Below, piece by piece: positions 63,907 through 64,000 of a stretch of 64,000 bases of DNA (positions within the stretch are counted from its first letter, which is position 1; each line of letters begins with the position of its first letter). The notes beneath the pieces are model-generated. The model was not told where the DNA came from. It searched no databases and was given only the letters and a program-made list of their open reading frames with translations. The DNA is taken from positions 5,332,001 to 5,396,000 of the forward strand of contig NW_024037074.1 in assembly GCF_015706575.1 (NCBI RefSeq), given 5' to 3'. The position numbers were made by a program, and so were the translations under genes. The stretch comes from Patiria miniata. Lineage: Eukaryota; Echinodermata; Asteroidea; Valvatida; Asterinidae.

Positions 63907-64000
63907 AGCTTTTTTGATACTGATTTTTTTTTTCTTTTGAAACATGGTGATTTCCACTACTTCCCTGCGGGGATGAAAGTGGTTAACAAACAGCTTTTGA

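Larger units (their letters stand above)
58170..64000 (+). mobile_element. Non-LTR retrotransposon of the Tx1/L1 group, near full length, 3' end cut by window
   Basis: A short 5'UTR (about 58170-58381) with internal-promoter-like sequence precedes ORF1 (CCHC knuckle) and ORF2 (AP endonuclease, reverse transcriptase, C-terminal CCHC). The two frames meet at TGATG. The 3'UTR starts at 63907 and the window ends before a tail is seen. Tx1 affiliation is inferred from domain order and motif style and needs a tree. Confidence 0.9.

Overview
This is animal nuclear DNA. Genes are split by GT-AG introns of about 0.2 to 3 kb, intergenic space is large, and transposable elements of many classes fill introns and gaps. 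A 2'-5'-oligoadenylate synthase pair, an intron-rich fructosamine-3-kinase, Penelope-like and Tx1/L1-like retroelements and TTAGGG-type telomere-like runs fit a marine invertebrate, most likely a deuterostome such as an echinoderm, hemichordate or cephalochordate. That placement is inference; no species marker is visible.

Layout. (1) 0.6-13.5 kb, minus strand: two complete seven-exon tandem copies of a serine beta-lactamase-like (LACTB / family VIII esterase type) gene with identical intron phases, their introns carrying a 23-bp minisatellite, a telomere-like repeat and a TTAA-type element. (2) 14.25-16.85 kb, minus: a 5'-truncated Penelope-like element with reverse transcriptase, a GIY-YIG-like domain and a degenerate hammerhead-like motif in its 3' tail. 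(3) 19.8-26.3 kb, plus: a complete six-exon FN3K gene (307 aa). (4) 26.7-30.4 kb: a dead IS630/Tc1-type transposase, MITEs and a local tandem duplication. (5) 30.9-42.05 kb, plus: two tandem four-exon OAS genes (341 and 346 aa) with the catalytic Asp triad intact. The second starts Met-Gly-Cys (an acylation signature) and has a hAT-type MITE inserted exactly on the exon 2 splice acceptor. (6) 43-48 kb: a repeat graveyard, including a TIR element whose interior is an inverted 20-bp satellite. (7) 50.4-54.9 kb, plus: a three-exon gene for a 113-aa secreted four-cysteine protein of unknown family, with a MULE-like foldback element in intron 1. (8) 58.2-64 kb, plus: a nearly complete Tx1/L1-like LINE, ORF1 interrupted by one TGA and ORF2 apparently intact.

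The host genes do not form one pathway: LACTB-like hydrolase, glycation repair, antiviral nucleotide signalling and a secreted peptide. The OAS pair with its upstream kappa-B-type sites is the most coherent functional unit. Exon coordinates come from reading splice signals, frame continuity and comparison of paralogues; none is transcript-confirmed.
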